Shown piece after piece: positions 41,847 through 51,485 of a DNA stretch of 64,000 bases; position 1 is the first letter of the stretch; the number at the start of each line of letters is the position of its first letter. A program made the position numbers and the translations under genes. Source of the DNA: Nocardioides sp. Root190 (lineage in GTDB: Bacteria > Actinomycetota > Actinomycetes > Propionibacteriales > Nocardioidaceae); NCBI RefSeq assembly GCF_001428565.1, contig NZ_LMIA01000008.1, positions 1,383-65,382 of the forward strand. The letters are read 5' to 3'. A model generated the notes under the pieces. It saw only the letters and a list, made by a program, of their open reading frames with translations, was not told where the DNA came from and made no database searches.

Positions 41847-42944
41847 TCACAACTCCCCTCGGAAGGCGCGGGACTGGAGCGAAGCGAAGAGTGCCTCGTC
41901 CGATTCGGAGGCGGTGAACACAAGTTCGCGCTGTCCAGCAATCGCTCTGACCCGCTCTGCGAATGCCCGCTGCAGATCGATGGGGGGCACGGGCACCTCA
42001 ATCTTGACGAACTGTCCCTTAGGCAATAGCGGCATGGTGGTGGAAGCACCTCTCGCAATGATTAGCGGCTTCAACATCTTCAAAGCCGCGAAGCCGTAGG
42101 CATCATCGATCTGGTCGCCCCAGTCGACCGCGTTGATTTGCTGATTGAACGCAGAAGGTTCGGTGGCAGCGCCGACCTTGCCGATGGTCGCACCGATGCA
42201 GCAGACGAAGGTCGAGCCCCTCCGAACCACTCGACTTGCGGCGGCGCCCGCTTTGGTCACGCTTCGGACGACAGCCTGTCGTGATCCCAGGTCACCTGGC
42301 GTCACGAAGGGGATGGGGCCACCAAACATCCCGTCGGCTGCAGTCGGAGGCGTCTTACCTGTCGTTACCTGGCCGAGTTCGCCGATGGGGACCGACGCCC
42401 AGCCATCGCCGAAGGCGAACATCTCTTGGAAGATCGACTGGCCAAGTATGTCGAGGTGAGCCAAGACTTGGATGCGCTTGCCTCGGAGGGCGTCGGCGTA
42501 GTTAAGGATCGCGGCCACGCGACGTTGCTCCGGGAGGGAGGGGAGTTCGATTGGCATCTCGCCGATGTCCGTCTTGTTTACCTGGAGAAAGGTCGCGCCA
42601 CGTCCCTTTGAAGCCAGTTCACGCTCGTACCGTGAAAGCCAATGCCACAGATACTGGTTGTCGAGTTGGGGCCCCGGTCGTAGCGCCGCGACGCCACGGC
42701 CCAGACAGTACTCGCCGTCGGACCAGACCTTCGCTCCAATGGAAGCACGGATGCTGAGGACGATGTCGTCTGCCTTGGAGACCTTTCCAGGCTTCGTCGT
42801 AAACTTATTGGGCGAGAGCGTCCCTCCCTTGAAGTCCCCAGCGCCAGCGATTAGGGGCAGGCCCTCGCCTCGGTCGTTGTAGGAGTCCCCAGTGGGAGCT
42901 TGGCCCATCGTAATTTTGCATACGTCTGCGAGCGTCGCTGTCAC
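41847..42944 (-). CDS. hsdS: Type I restriction-modification specificity subunit (HsdS)
   Basis: A 365-residue protein with two target-recognition domains, each opening with a short recognition-domain start ('LADVCKITMGQAPTGDSYN' and 'PIGELGQVTTGKTPPT') and closing with the conserved spacer helix ('LPSLPEQRRVAAILNYADALR' and 'VPVPPIDLQRAFAERVRAIA'). This gives a bipartite target sequence, which cannot be read from the protein. GTG start overlapping hsdM by 4 bp. Codon usage is less GC-biased than in the flanks. Confidence 0.9.
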   Translation of the reverse strand: MTATLADVCKITMGQAPTGDSYNDRGEGLPLIAGAGDFKGGTLSPNKFTTKPGKVSKADDIVLSIRASIGAKVWSDGEYCLGRGVAALRPGPQLDNQYLWHWLSRYERELASKGRGATFLQVNKTDIGEMPIELPSLPEQRRVAAILNYADALRGKRIQVLAHLDILGQSIFQEMFAFGDGWASVPIGELGQVTTGKTPPTAADGMFGGPIPFVTPGDLGSRQAVVRSVTKAGAAASRVVRRGSTFVCCIGATIGKVGAATEPSAFNQQINAVDWGDQIDDAYGFAALKMLKPLIIARGASTTMPLLPKGQFVKIEVPVPPIDLQRAFAERVRAIAGQRELVFTASESDEALFASLQSRAFRGEL

Positions 42945-44440
42945 GAAAGCATTGCCTTAAGTTCTGCGAGGTCCTTGGCTATCTCGTCCTCGAGGGCCTC
43001 GATGTCGCCGATGATGTCGAGCGGAGCGCGGTGCTCGATCTCGTCGCGGACGATCTCCTTGTAGCGACTCAACGAGAGGTCGTAGCCCTCCGCGATGATG
43101 TCGGCCTTGGAGACGAGGAACGACCGTTCAGCGCGTCCGCGATTCTTCTCGGCGTCGCGGTCCCGCCACCGGGCTAGGACGTCGACGAAGTCGTTGGCCT
43201 CGACCGGGTTGCGCTTGTCGTCTAGCGAGAAGCCATCCGCCTGGACATCGTAGAACCAGACGTCATCCGTACCGCCGGAATTGGTCTTGGTGAAGAACAA
43301 GATCGCGGTGGAGACACCGGCGTATGGACGGAAGACACCGGACGGGAGTTTGACCACCGCGTCGAGCTTCTGGTCCTCAACCAGGATCCGACGCAACGCC
43401 TTGTGCGCAGTGGACGAACCGAACAACACGCCGTCGGGCACGATGACTGCCGCCCGGCCGCCCGGCTTGAGCAGCTTGAGGAAGAGCGCGAGGAAGAGGA
43501 GTTCGGTCTTCCTGGTCTTCACCACCCGCTGCAGGTCCTTCGACGTCGCCTCGTGGTCGAGGGACCCAGCAAAAGGTGGATTGGCCAGGATCAGGCTGTA
43601 TTTTTCTGCGTCGTCACTGGCACCCTCGGAGAGGGAGTCCCGGTACCGGATGTCCGGTGCCTCGATGCCATGGAGCAGCATGTTCATGCTGCCGATGCGC
43701 AGCATGGTGGAGTCGAAGTCGTAGCCATGGAACATTGAATTGTGGAAGTGCGAGCGCTGCGTGGCATCGGTGAGCGTCGCCGGATGGGCGTCGCGGACGT
43801 ACTCGCTGGCCGCGACAAGAAACCCCGCCGTACCGCAGGCCGGGTCACAGATCTCGTCGCCGGGCGTCGGTGCCGTCATCTGGACCATCAAGTCGATGAT
43901 GTGGCGCGGCGTACGGAACTGGCCGTTGACCCCGGCTGCCGCGATCTTCGACAGCAGGTACTCGTACAGGTCTCCGTTGGTGTCCCGGTCGGCCATCGGG
44001 ATGTCATCGAGCATGTCGACAACCTTGCTCAGCAAGGCCGACGTCGGAATCGTGAACCGGGCGTCCTTCATGTGGTCGCTGTATGTCGACTCGTCGCCAC
44101 CGACGGTGCGCAGGAACGGGAAGACCTCGTCAGCCATGACCTGGTGCATCACGTCGGGACCGTCGTTCTTGAGGCGGCTCCACCGAAGGTGTTGTTGATC
44201 AGGGAGGAACACCGGGGCCTCGATCACGCCTCCAGTGACGCGGGCCTTCTTCTCAGCCAGGATCTGCAGGTCATCGAGGCGACGGATGAAGAGCAGGTAG
44301 GTGATCTGTTCGATCACCTCGAGCGGGTTGGAAATGCCGCCGGACCAGAACGCGTCCCACACCCGGTCGATCTTGCTCTTCAACTCTCCCGTGATCACGT
44401 CCTTAACCCTAGTGACGGACGGTGCATCGTGGGCCGACAT
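42941..44440 (-). CDS. hsdM: Type I restriction-modification methyltransferase subunit (HsdM)
   Basis: A 499-residue N6-adenine methyltransferase. It has an N-terminal helical HsdM_N domain ('KSKIDRVWDAFWSGGISNPLEVIEQITYLLF' region). The SAM motif is 'ICDPACGTAGFLVAASEY' (about 200) and the catalytic motif 'LILANPPFAGSLD' (NPPF). The ATG at 44440 has CAGGAGG 8 nt upstream. It is the first gene of the operon, so the methylase is made before the nuclease parts. It protects the host together with HsdS and supports cutting with HsdR. Confidence 0.94.
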   Translation of the reverse strand: MSAHDAPSVTRVKDVITGELKSKIDRVWDAFWSGGISNPLEVIEQITYLLFIRRLDDLQILAEKKARVTGGVIEAPVFLPDQQHLRWSRLKNDGPDVMHQVMADEVFPFLRTVGGDESTYSDHMKDARFTIPTSALLSKVVDMLDDIPMADRDTNGDLYEYLLSKIAAAGVNGQFRTPRHIIDLMVQMTAPTPGDEICDPACGTAGFLVAASEYVRDAHPATLTDATQRSHFHNSMFHGYDFDSTMLRIGSMNMLLHGIEAPDIRYRDSLSEGASDDAEKYSLILANPPFAGSLDHEATSKDLQRVVKTRKTELLFLALFLKLLKPGGRAAVIVPDGVLFGSSTAHKALRRILVEDQKLDAVVKLPSGVFRPYAGVSTAILFFTKTNSGGTDDVWFYDVQADGFSLDDKRNPVEANDFVDVLARWRDRDAEKNRGRAERSFLVSKADIIAEGYDLSLSRYKEIVRDEIEHRAPLDIIGDIEALEDEIAKDLAELKAMLS

Positions 44441-44649
44441 GGCAGACCTCCTGCTGAACGGACCATCCGGCCAGCCGACGAATCTCCCACGAGCAGCCGA
44501 CAGAACGAGTCCGGCGCAAGGTCATCGAGAAGGCCCCGGACCCCGTGGATCAACGCACGCGGCATACTTGGGCCCGATCAGGGCGCGGTGGGGCCGGAAC
44601 TACACGGGAGTTATCCCGAGGGTTCTCCCGATTAAACCCCAGATCCCCC

Positions 44650-44722
44650 GGGCCGTTAGCTCAGTTGGTAGAGCACCGGACTTTTAATCCGAGGGTCGTC
44701 GGTTCGAGCCCGACACGGCCTA
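44650..44722 (+). tRNA. tRNA-Lys (TTT)
   Basis: 73 nt. The acceptor GGGCCGT pairs with ACGGCCT (first pair G-U), discriminator A. D arm GCTC/GAGC. The anticodon loop CTTTTAA (anticodon TTT) sits on stem CCGGA/TCCGA-type pairing, and the T loop is TTCGAGC. It lies 210 bp beyond the start of the restriction operon. Confidence 0.95.
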
Positions 44723-45001
44723 CTCCTGGGATTGTTAGCAGCGCCGTCACGCGTGCGTAGCAGAACCTTCATGGCAGATCGCGAGAACGTTGCGGCGGGC
44801 CCCTTCCGTTGTCCGCTCCGCTTGATAGTGTCGGGTTTGCAGCGGATGCAGTTCTGGAAGGTTCAACGCCTGCGGAGATCTGTGGCCGACGGCGTTTCTG
44901 GTTTGTGGTGTCCCATCACGGGTCGGAGCGACGTGTCATCGCCTCCGCTGCGGGTCGCCGAGGTGGCGGCTCTCGCCCCGACACAAGGAGTAACGAGCAC
45001 A
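44723..45001 (+). other. Long leader region before the cold-shock gene
   Basis: 279 bp with no convincing ORF. It must hold the promoter and leader of the cold-shock gene; long structured leaders are usual for this family. An AAGGAG ribosome site lies at about 44985-44990. I see no other element. Confidence 0.4.
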
Positions 45002-45205
45002 ATGGCTCAGGGCACCGTGAAGTGGTTCAGCGCCGAGAAGGGCTTCGGCTTCATCGAGCAGGAGGGTGGCGGAGACGACGTCTTCGTTCACTTCTCGGCC
45101 ATCCAGTCCAACGGCTACAAGTCGCTGGAGGACAACCAGAAGGTCGAGTTCGACGTCACCCAGGGCCCCAAGGGCCCCCAGGCGGAGAACGTCCGTCCCC
45201 TCTGA
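45002..45205 (+). CDS. Cold-shock protein, CspA family
   Basis: A 67-residue single cold-shock domain. RNP1 is 'GFGFIEQ' and RNP2 'VFVHFSAI', in the order '[15 protein letters not shown]' and '[18 protein letters not shown]'. It binds single-stranded RNA or DNA as an RNA chaperone. A strong terminator follows at 45257. Confidence 0.96.
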   Translation: MAQGTVKWFSAEKGFGFIEQEGGGDDVFVHFSAIQSNGYKSLEDNQKVEFDVTQGPKGPQAENVRPL

Positions 45206-45256
45206 TCGGGCTTCGCTGCTTCCAGCGGCCTGACGAGGAGATGTCGAGTCTTCATG

Positions 45257-45294
45257 CAAGGCCCCGCCCCCGGGCGGGGCCTTGTGAATTTTTC
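45257..45294 (+). terminator. Intrinsic terminator of the cold-shock gene
   Basis: The CAAGGCCCCGCCC arm (45257-45269) pairs with 45272-45284 and is followed by TGAATTTTT. GC-rich stem plus T-run. Confidence 0.9.
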
Positions 45295-45376
45295 CCGAAC
45301 TCTTGGGTTTGCTGCCCCGCATTGGGGGGACAATGGCGTCACAGGACCGTGCTGCAATCATCTCGAGGGAGGGCTG

Positions 45377-45532
45377 ATGGCTGACCAGTTCGACGTGACC
45401 CTGGAAGACGGGGACCTGCTCGTCGAGGTCGAGATGACCACCAACCTGATCATCGCGGCCAGCGCATCCGACGAGCGTCTTCCGCTCGCCGAGATCGATC
45501 GCATCCTGGGTGTGGGCGGACGCTCCACCTGA
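45377..45532 (+). CDS. Small hypothetical protein (51 aa)
   Basis: An acidic 51-residue protein ('ADQFDVTLEDGDLLVEVEMTTNLIIAASASDERL...GVGGRST'). A GAGGGAGGG ribosome site precedes the ATG and a terminator follows, so it looks like a real independent gene. I do not recognise it; there is no membrane segment or metal motif. Confidence 0.6.
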   Translation: MADQFDVTLEDGDLLVEVEMTTNLIIAASASDERLPLAEIDRILGVGGRST

Positions 45533-45559
45533 GACCGTTCCTCATCACGCCCCCTGAAG

Positions 45560-45590
45560 CCGCCCACCGTTCCGGTCGGGCGGTTTCTTC
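45560..45590 (+). terminator. Intrinsic terminator before csoR
   Basis: CCGCCCACCG (45560-45569) pairs with CGGTCGGGCGG (one bulge) ending at 45583, followed by TTTCTTCTTG. Confidence 0.8.
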
Positions 45591-45604
45591 TTGTCTTGAT
45601 CTGC

Positions 45605-45623
45605 ATAGGGTAGGGGGGTATGG
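45605..45623. promoter_or_regulatory. CsoR operator-like G-tract before csoR
   Basis: The stretch ATAGGGTAGGGGGGTATGG has the G/C-tract flanked by TA typical of CsoR boxes (read on the other strand as TACCCCCCTACCC). It overlaps the TATGGT -10 element (45619-45624), so bound apo-CsoR would block transcription of the operon. Confidence 0.7.
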
Positions 45624-45630
45624 TTTAGGT

Positions 45631-45933
45631 ATGAGCGACGGACACCAGCACAGCTACATCGCGAACCGCACCAAGGACGACTACCTCAAGCGCCTGCGCC
45701 GCATCGAGGGCCAGGCGCGGGGACTGCAGCGGATGGTGGAGGAGGAGCAGTACTGCATCGACATCCTCACCCAGGTCTCCGCAATGACGAAGGCGCTCCA
45801 GTCCGTCGCCCTCGGCCTGCTCGACGAGCACATGGCGCACTGCGTCGTGAACGCCGCCCAGGAGGGAGGTGAGGAGGCCGCGATCAAGCTCAAGGAGGCC
45901 TCCGACGCCATCGCCCGCCTGGTCCGCTCCTGA
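45631..45933 (+). CDS. csoR: Copper-sensing transcriptional repressor CsoR
   Basis: A 100-residue all-helical repressor of the DUF156/CsoR family. The copper ligands Cys42, His67 and Cys71 ('QYCIDILTQ', 'LLDEHMAHCVVN') match the Cys-His-Cys set of CsoR, and 'RLRRIEGQARGLQRM' is the DNA-facing helix 1. The N-terminal 'DGHQHSY' may add ligands. The ATG is 6 nt after the -10 (leaderless). It heads the operon csoR-copZ-secreted protein-copA and should repress it until Cu(I) binds. Confidence 0.92.
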   Translation: MSDGHQHSYIANRTKDDYLKRLRRIEGQARGLQRMVEEEQYCIDILTQVSAMTKALQSVALGLLDEHMAHCVVNAAQEGGEEAAIKLKEASDAIARLVRS

Positions 45934-45979
45934 TCGTCGCGACCCCACTGAATCCACCGCCCTGCGAGAGGAACCTCCC

Positions 45980-46186
45980 ATGAGCAGCACCCAGACCTTC
46001 ACCGTCACCGGCATGACCTGCGGCCACTGCGTCGCCTCCGTCACCGAGGAGGTGCAGGAGATCACCGGCGTCGAGGACGTCGCGGTCGACCTGCCCACCG
46101 GTGCCGTCACCATCACGAGCGCCGTGCCCCTCGACGAGACAGCCGTCCAGGCCGCCGTCGAGGAAGCCGGCTACCACCTCGCATGA
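45980..46186 (+). CDS. copZ: Copper chaperone, heavy-metal-associated domain (CopZ-like)
   Basis: A 68-residue HMA domain with 'VTGMTCGHCVASV' (Cys-x-x-Cys). It carries Cu(I) to the ATPase. It lies 46 bp after csoR, with GAGGAACCTCCC upstream, and overlaps the next gene by 4 bp (ATGA). Confidence 0.92.
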   Translation: MSSTQTFTVTGMTCGHCVASVTEEVQEITGVEDVAVDLPTGAVTITSAVPLDETAVQAAVEEAGYHLA

Positions 46187-47118
46187 ACACCCCGACGCGG
46201 CTGGCCGGCTTCGCCGTCGCCGCTGCGGCCGTGTTCGGGATCGCCCTGCTCCTGGGCCGGGCGATCGGTCCGGTCGACACGGACGCCGCCGCCCACGACA
46301 CCGTCCACGACGCCAGCCACGAGGCGGACGAGTCCGCGCCCCGGGCCGCGAAGATCCCGGGCGGCCTGATGGTGTCGCAGGACGGCTACACCCTCGCCCT
46401 CGTCGACGACCGCGCCGAGCCCGGCACCGAGGTGCCCGTCAGCTTCACCATCACCGGTCCCGACGGGGAGCTGGTCACGGCGTACGACGTGCAGCACGAG
46501 AAGAAGCTGCACCTGATCGTCGTACGACGCGACTTCAGCGGCTTCCAGCACGTCCACCCGACGCTCAGCGACGGCGTGTGGTCCACCGACCTGGCGCTGA
46601 CCCCGGGCGCGTGGCGGGTGTTCGCCGACTTCAAGGCGACCGGTGGCGAGGCGCTCACCCTCGGCGCCGACCTGGCGGTCGGGGGCGAGCAGGTCGCCGC
46701 CCCGGCGGTGCTGGAGAACCGCACGGCGAGTGTCGACGGCTACGACGTGACCCTCACGGGCGACCTCCGCCCCGGCGCCGACGCGGAACTGACCCTGGGC
46801 GTCAGCAAGGACGGGGTGCCCGTCACCGACCTGCAGCCCTACCTCGGCGCCTACGGACACCTGGTCGCGCTGCGTTCCGGCGACCTGGCCTACCTGCACG
46901 TCCACCCCGACGGCGAGCCCGGTGACGGTACGACGGAGCCCGGCCCGGACGTCGTGTTCCACACCGCCGTGCCGAGTGCGGGGACCTATCACCTGTACCT
47001 CGACTTCCAGCACGACGGCGTCGTCCGCACCGCGGCCTTCACCGTCACCGCTGGTGGCGAGACCCCCGAACAGCCGACCCCGAGCGGAGAGGAGAAGAGC
47101 GATGGCCACGCCCACTGA
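46183..47118 (+). CDS. Secreted or membrane-anchored His-rich protein of the copper operon
   Basis: A 311-residue protein. An N-terminal hydrophobic segment ('[19 protein letters not shown]') acts as signal or anchor, followed by a His-rich linker ('[15 protein letters not shown]'). Two beta-sandwich-type halves carry '[11 protein letters not shown]' and '[12 protein letters not shown]', and the C-terminus ends 'DGHAH'. The paired HVHP motifs and the neighbours suggest extracytoplasmic copper binding. No enzyme motif is visible. It overlaps copA, whose start lies 17 bp before its end. It is seen in copper operons of related actinobacteria as I recall, but the role here is inference. Confidence 0.75.
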   Translation: MNTPTRLAGFAVAAAAVFGIALLLGRAIGPVDTDAAAHDTVHDASHEADESAPRAAKIPGGLMVSQDGYTLALVDDRAEPGTEVPVSFTITGPDGELVTAYDVQHEKKLHLIVVRRDFSGFQHVHPTLSDGVWSTDLALTPGAWRVFADFKATGGEALTLGADLAVGGEQVAAPAVLENRTASVDGYDVTLTGDLRPGADAELTLGVSKDGVPVTDLQPYLGAYGHLVALRSGDLAYLHVHPDGEPGDGTTEPGPDVVFHTAVPSAGTYHLYLDFQHDGVVRTAAFTVTAGGETPEQPTPSGEEKSDGHAH

Positions 47119-49384
47119 CGCCACCCACGCGGAGCCCACGAGCCCGCAGCAGCAGGTGGAGCTGGCCCTGACCGGGATGACCTGCGCCTCCTGCGCCAAC
47201 CGGATCGAGCGCAAGCTCAACAAGCTCGACGGCGTGAGCGCGACGGTGAACTACGCGACCGAGAAGGCGAAGGTGAGCTTCGCCGAGGGCGTCACCCCCG
47301 AGGACCTGGTCGCCGCCGTCGAGCAGGCCGGCTACGGAGCCGCCCTGCCCCGGCCGCCAGCCGCCGGCGGGGTCGACACCGCCGACGCGATCGACCCGAC
47401 CGCCGTGCTCCGCCAGCGCCTGCTGGTCTCCGTCGTGCTGTCGGTGCCCGTCATCGCGATGGCGATGGTGCCGGCGTTGCAGTTCACCAACTGGCAGTGG
47501 TTGTCGCTGACCCTGGCCGCGCCGGTCGTCGTGTGGGGAGCGTGGCCGTTTCACCGCGCTGCCTGGACCAACCTGCGTCACGGCACCTCCACCATGGACA
47601 CGCTGATCTCGCTCGGCACCCTCGCGGCGCTCGGCTGGTCGCTCTACGCACTGTTCTGGGGGAGGGCCGGGGAGCCCGGCATGACCCACCCGTTCGAGCT
47701 CACCATCGAGCGCAGTGACGGCAGCGGCAACATCTACCTCGAGGCCGCGGCCGGTGTCACCACCTTCATCCTCGCCGGGCGCTACTTCGAACAGCGCTCG
47801 AAGCGACGTGCCGGTGCAGCGCTGAACGCGCTCCTGGAGCTCGGCGCCAAGGAGGTCGCCGTCCTCGGAGCCGACGGCGTCACCGAGACGACCGTGCCGG
47901 TCGACCGGCTCGCGGTGGGCGACCTCTTCGTCGTACGCCCCGGGGAGAAGATCGCCACCGACGGTGTCGTCGAGCGCGGCAGGTCCGCGGTCGACGCGTC
48001 GATGCTGACCGGGGAGTCCGTGCCCGTCGAGGTCGCGATCGGCGACACCGTCGTCGGGTCCTGCGTCAACGTGGGCGGCCGGCTCGTCGTGCGCGCCACC
48101 CGGATCGGCGCCGACACCCAGCTCGCGCAGATGGCGCGGCTCGTCGAGGACGCCCAGAACGGCAAGGCCGAGGTGCAACGCCTGGCCGACCGGATCTCCG
48201 GCGTCTTCGTGCCGATCGTCATCCTGCTCGCGACCGGAACCCTCGGGTTCTGGCTCGGGACCGGCAACGGCCTCGCGGCGGCGTTCACCGCTGCGGTCGC
48301 CGTCCTGATCATCGCCTGCCCGTGCGCCCTCGGCCTGGCCACGCCGACCGCACTGATGGTGGGCACCGGACGTGGCGCGCAGCTCGGCATCCTGATCAAG
48401 GGTCCCGAGGTCCTCGAGTCGACCCGCGCGGTCGACACCGTCGTCCTCGACAAGACCGGCACGGTCACGACCGGCACCATGACGCTGCGCGAGGTGATCG
48501 CCGCCGAGGGCCAGGACGCCGCCGAGGTGCTTCTGTACGCCGGCGCGCTGGAGGACTCCTCCGAGCACCCCATCGCCCGGGCGATCGCCGCCGCGGCGCG
48601 CGAGCAGCACGGCACGCTCCCGGTCGTCGAGGACTTCGCCAACCTCGAGGGCCTCGGGGTCCAGGGTGTCCTGCTGGACGGCGACGCGAGCCATGCCGTG
48701 CTCGTGGGGAGACCGCAGCTGCTCGCCGAGTGGTCCCAGCGCCTGACCCCGGCCCTCCAGGAGGCGCTCGAGAAGGCCCAGGCGACGGGTGGCACCGCCG
48801 TCGCTGTCGGCTGGGACGGACAGGCGAGGGGAGTCGTCGTGGTCGCCGACGCGATCAAGCCGACCTCGGCCGCTGCGATCACCCAGCTGCGCGCCCTCGG
48901 CCTGCGGCCGGTCCTGCTCACCGGTGACAACGCCGCCGTGGCCCGGACCGTCGCCGCCGAGGTCGGGATCGACGAGGCGGACGTGATCGCCGACGTGCTC
49001 CCGTCCGACAAGGTCGAGGTCGTCAAGAGGCTGCAGGGCGAGGGCAAGGTCGTCGCGATGGTCGGGGACGGCGTCAACGACGCCGCTGCGCTCGCCCAGG
49101 CCGACCTCGGCCTGGCGATGGGCACCGGGACCGACGTGGCGATCGAGGCCAGTGACCTCACGCTCGTGCGGGGGGACCTCCAGGTCGCCGCCGACGCCAT
49201 CCGGCTCTCCCGGCGCACGCTCGCCACGATCAAGGGCAATTTGTTCTGGGCGTTCGCCTACAACGTCGCGGCGCTCCCGCTGGCCGCGGCCGGGCTGCTC
49301 AACCCGATGCTCGCCGGGGCGGCGATGGCGTTCTCGAGCGTCTTCGTGGTCAGCAACAGCCTGCGGTTGCGTCGCTTCCGCTGA
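47102..49384 (+). CDS. copA: Copper-translocating P1B-type ATPase
   Basis: A 760-residue pump. The N-terminal metal-binding domain has '[14 protein letters not shown]'. The transmembrane copper site is '[13 protein letters not shown]' (about residue 405), the phosphorylation site '[11 protein letters not shown]' (Asp near 450), 'SSEHPIARA' is the class-specific HP, and '[20 protein letters not shown]' the hinge. It has eight membrane helices. It exports Cu(I) using ATP. Its start overlaps the preceding gene by 17 bp. Confidence 0.96.
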   Translation: MATPTDATHAEPTSPQQQVELALTGMTCASCANRIERKLNKLDGVSATVNYATEKAKVSFAEGVTPEDLVAAVEQAGYGAALPRPPAAGGVDTADAIDPTAVLRQRLLVSVVLSVPVIAMAMVPALQFTNWQWLSLTLAAPVVVWGAWPFHRAAWTNLRHGTSTMDTLISLGTLAALGWSLYALFWGRAGEPGMTHPFELTIERSDGSGNIYLEAAAGVTTFILAGRYFEQRSKRRAGAALNALLELGAKEVAVLGADGVTETTVPVDRLAVGDLFVVRPGEKIATDGVVERGRSAVDASMLTGESVPVEVAIGDTVVGSCVNVGGRLVVRATRIGADTQLAQMARLVEDAQNGKAEVQRLADRISGVFVPIVILLATGTLGFWLGTGNGLAAAFTAAVAVLIIACPCALGLATPTALMVGTGRGAQLGILIKGPEVLESTRAVDTVVLDKTGTVTTGTMTLREVIAAEGQDAAEVLLYAGALEDSSEHPIARAIAAAAREQHGTLPVVEDFANLEGLGVQGVLLDGDASHAVLVGRPQLLAEWSQRLTPALQEALEKAQATGGTAVAVGWDGQARGVVVVADAIKPTSAAAITQLRALGLRPVLLTGDNAAVARTVAAEVGIDEADVIADVLPSDKVEVVKRLQGEGKVVAMVGDGVNDAAALAQADLGLAMGTGTDVAIEASDLTLVRGDLQVAADAIRLSRRTLATIKGNLFWAFAYNVAALPLAAAGLLNPMLAGAAMAFSSVFVVSNSLRLRRFR

Positions 49385-49400
49385 CCCGGGTGGGGCGGGC

Positions 49401-50474
49401 TCAGCAGGTCGCGAACAGCACCGGGCCGTGGTTGAAGTCGGAGAGCACCAACCAGCCGTCGACGGGGGCGAGGTCCATGGTGACCACGTTCCCGACGGCG
49501 GTGACCTTGCCGAGGGTGAACTTCTCGGGGAAGGCGCCGCCCTGGCCGGGCGCCGGCCCGGCAGCGAGCCGGGAGCGGCTGTCGGCGTCGGTGCGGGCCT
49601 GGTCCTCGGAGTCGAGTGCGAGCGCGACGCGTACGTCGCCACCCGGCTGCGCCGCGATCGCGAAGCCGGTGAGCGGGTGGACCTCGCCGGCCTCCGCGAT
49701 CAGCTCGGAGGCGCGGGTCCGGTCGGCGGGGTCGGCCTCGGCCATGGAGAGCTCGGCGCAGGTGTGCTCGCCGGTGTAGGCGGATGCGGCCAGCGGCGTA
49801 CCCGCGGCGGCCGCGGCCTCCGCCACACCGTCCTCGAGGTCGTCGCGGGCGACGTCGGCCCGCTCGGCGAGGTAGCGGGGGTCGTCGCTGCCGTAGAGGA
49901 CGCCGGCCTCGGCGTCGATCTGGAGGGCGGCGAGCTCGGGGGTCACCGGGCCGCTCAGGGTCTCCAGGAGATCGACCCCGCCCTGCCAGACGCCGTCCTG
50001 CTCGTCGGGCTGGGTGAAGCCGGCCGTGCGCAGCTGGTCCTCCAGTGCGGGGACGTCGACGTCCTCGGGCAGGCCCATGATCACGACCGCGCCGTCCTCG
50101 CCCTGGGCGAACAGCTCCCAGTCGATGGTGGCGGGGGAGAAGCCGAGCTCGGTGTGGATGGTCGCGGCGGACTCGTCGAGCGCGGTCGAGGCGGTGAGGT
50201 CGCGGTCGAAGGCCTCCAGCAGGAAGTCCTCCACGTCGGACGCGGGTGAGGTGCCCGACAGGTCCACCCCGAGCTCCTCGCGTACGGCGGCCCAGTCGGT
50301 CCAGCTGAACCGGACGGTCGACTCCGGCGCGAGCGCCATCGCCCGGGTGAGGCGGGTGTCGTCGCCGTCGCGCACGATCCGCCACGCCACGATCCCTGCG
50401 CCCGCGACCAGGGCCACGGCCACGACGAGAATGATCGAGCGGCGCCGGGTCAGGCGCCCGCCTGCTCGGGACAA
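49401..50474 (-). CDS. Membrane-anchored extracellular protein of unknown function
   Basis: A 357-residue protein with one N-terminal helix ('SIILVVAVALVAGAGIVAWRIV') followed by an extracytoplasmic domain. No ATG or GTG lies near a plausible N-terminus. The TTG at 50474 is chosen because AGGAGA lies 7 nt before it. Segments such as 'VRFSWTDWAAVREELG', 'FAQGEDGAVVIMGLP' and 'YLAERADVARDDLED' do not match a family I know. It is divergent from the NUDIX gene and faces copA convergently (16 bp apart), so it is not part of the copper operon. Confidence 0.65.
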   Translation of the reverse strand: MSRAGGRLTRRRSIILVVAVALVAGAGIVAWRIVRDGDDTRLTRAMALAPESTVRFSWTDWAAVREELGVDLSGTSPASDVEDFLLEAFDRDLTASTALDESAATIHTELGFSPATIDWELFAQGEDGAVVIMGLPEDVDVPALEDQLRTAGFTQPDEQDGVWQGGVDLLETLSGPVTPELAALQIDAEAGVLYGSDDPRYLAERADVARDDLEDGVAEAAAAAGTPLAASAYTGEHTCAELSMAEADPADRTRASELIAEAGEVHPLTGFAIAAQPGGDVRVALALDSEDQARTDADSRSRLAAGPAPGQGGAFPEKFTLGKVTAVGNVVTMDLAPVDGWLVLSDFNHGPVLFATC

Positions 50475-50522
50475 CGGGCTCTCCTGACGCTGGGACGACG
50501 CGATGGCCCCTACCCTAGGCGT

Positions 50523-51398
50523 GTGCCCGACATTCTCGCCGCCGGCGTGGTCGCGTTCCGTCCCGGTCGTGAGGTCCTCCTCGTGCACCGCCCCAAGTAC
50601 GACGACTGGTCGTTCCCCAAGGGGAAGCTGGATCGCGGCGAGCACGCAGTCGCCGCCGCAGTGCGCGAGGTCGCCGAGGAGACCGGTGTCCACGTGCGCC
50701 TGGGCCCGCCGCTGACCTCCCAGCGCTACCCGGTCGCCCGCCGGATGAAGACGGTCCACTACTGGACGGGCCGTGTCGTCGGCGACGACGACGTGTCGTC
50801 GTACCTCCCCAACGACGAGATCGATGCCGTCGCCTGGGTGCCCTTCGAGGACGCACCGGCCCGACTGACCTACGACCACGACCGCGCGACGCTCGTCGAA
50901 GCGCTGAAGGTACGGCGCAGGACCCGCGCGGTGGTCGTCCTGCGGCACGCGCGGGCCCGCTCCCGCAGCGCGTGGCGCGGGGAGGACGCGGCCCGACCCC
51001 TCCTGCGTCCGGGCGAGCTGGAGGCAGACCGGCTGATCCCGCTCCTCGCCGCCTACGACGTCACCACGGTGCTCACCTCGACCAGCCTGCGGTGCGTCCA
51101 GACGGTCCAGCCGTACGCCGAGACCGTCGGCCTCACGCTCGACCTCCGGCCGCGCCTGAGTGAGGAGCACGTGACGGCCCGGGCCGTCACCGGGGTCGTC
51201 GAGGACCTGCTGGACGCCGATGCCGGCGCGGTCGTGTGCACCCACCGTCCCGTGCTGCCGCTCGTGTACGACGCACTCGGCCTCGATCCGCGCTCCTCCG
51301 AGCAGCCCCAGGAGCCCGCGGAGATGCTCGTCCTGCACATGCGCAAGGGCGTCGTGGTGGCCGTCGAGCGGCACCAGCCGCGCCCGTCCCTGCGCTGA
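50523..51398 (+). CDS. NUDIX hydrolase fused to a histidine phosphatase (MutT1-like)
   Basis: A 291-residue two-domain protein. The NUDIX box is 'GKLDRGEHAVAAAVREVAEE' (the canonical Gx5Ex7REUxEExGU, about 33-52). The C-terminal histidine phosphatase starts 'VVVLRHARARSRSAW' (RHG-like with Ala for Gly) and has 'LTSTSLRCVQT' and 'GAVVCTHRPVLP'. The layout matches mycobacterial MutT1, which removes 8-oxo-dGTP or diadenosine polyphosphates. The GTG at 50523 follows a TACCCT -10 (50511-50516) by 6 nt (leaderless). Confidence 0.87.
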   Translation: MPDILAAGVVAFRPGREVLLVHRPKYDDWSFPKGKLDRGEHAVAAAVREVAEETGVHVRLGPPLTSQRYPVARRMKTVHYWTGRVVGDDDVSSYLPNDEIDAVAWVPFEDAPARLTYDHDRATLVEALKVRRRTRAVVVLRHARARSRSAWRGEDAARPLLRPGELEADRLIPLLAAYDVTTVLTSTSLRCVQTVQPYAETVGLTLDLRPRLSEEHVTARAVTGVVEDLLDADAGAVVCTHRPVLPLVYDALGLDPRSSEQPQEPAEMLVLHMRKGVVVAVERHQPRPSLR

Positions 51399-51463
51399 TT
51401 CCGGCGTCGTCGGTACCCGTGGTGTAACGCAGGACACCGACTGCCGCCACCCGGACTGCCACT

Positions 51464-51485
51464 GTTCACCGCCCGTTCAGGTCGG
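51464..51485 (+). promoter_or_regulatory. PHO-box-like direct repeats before pstS
   Basis: GTTCACC at 51464 and GTTCAGG at 51475 are 11 bp apart, the unit and spacing of PhoP boxes in actinobacteria. A third GTTCACG lies at 51516. About 100 bp before the pstS start. Confidence 0.65.

Larger units (their letters stand above)
29003..44440. other. Accessory island: competence-like genes plus type I restriction operon
   Basis: This stretch differs from its flanks: secreted or membrane-anchored orphans, a ComF-like fusion, DprA, a ComEA-like protein, a possible recombinase remnant, then hsdM-hsdS-nuclease-hsdR. Lys, Asn and A/T-ending codons are more frequent by eye than in the flanking genes. 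It lies between a Fur-family gene and tRNA-Lys. I found no clear direct repeats marking attachment sites, so the borders are approximate. Confidence 0.5.

Noticed and set aside
29003..44722. Integration of the island into tRNA-Lys
   Set aside because: The island lies on the 5' side of the tRNA, whereas integrases normally use the 3' end, and I found no second copy of the tRNA 3' end at the other border.
47045..49642. An 865-residue reverse-strand open frame
   Set aside because: It is antisense to copA; low-complexity shadow translation.
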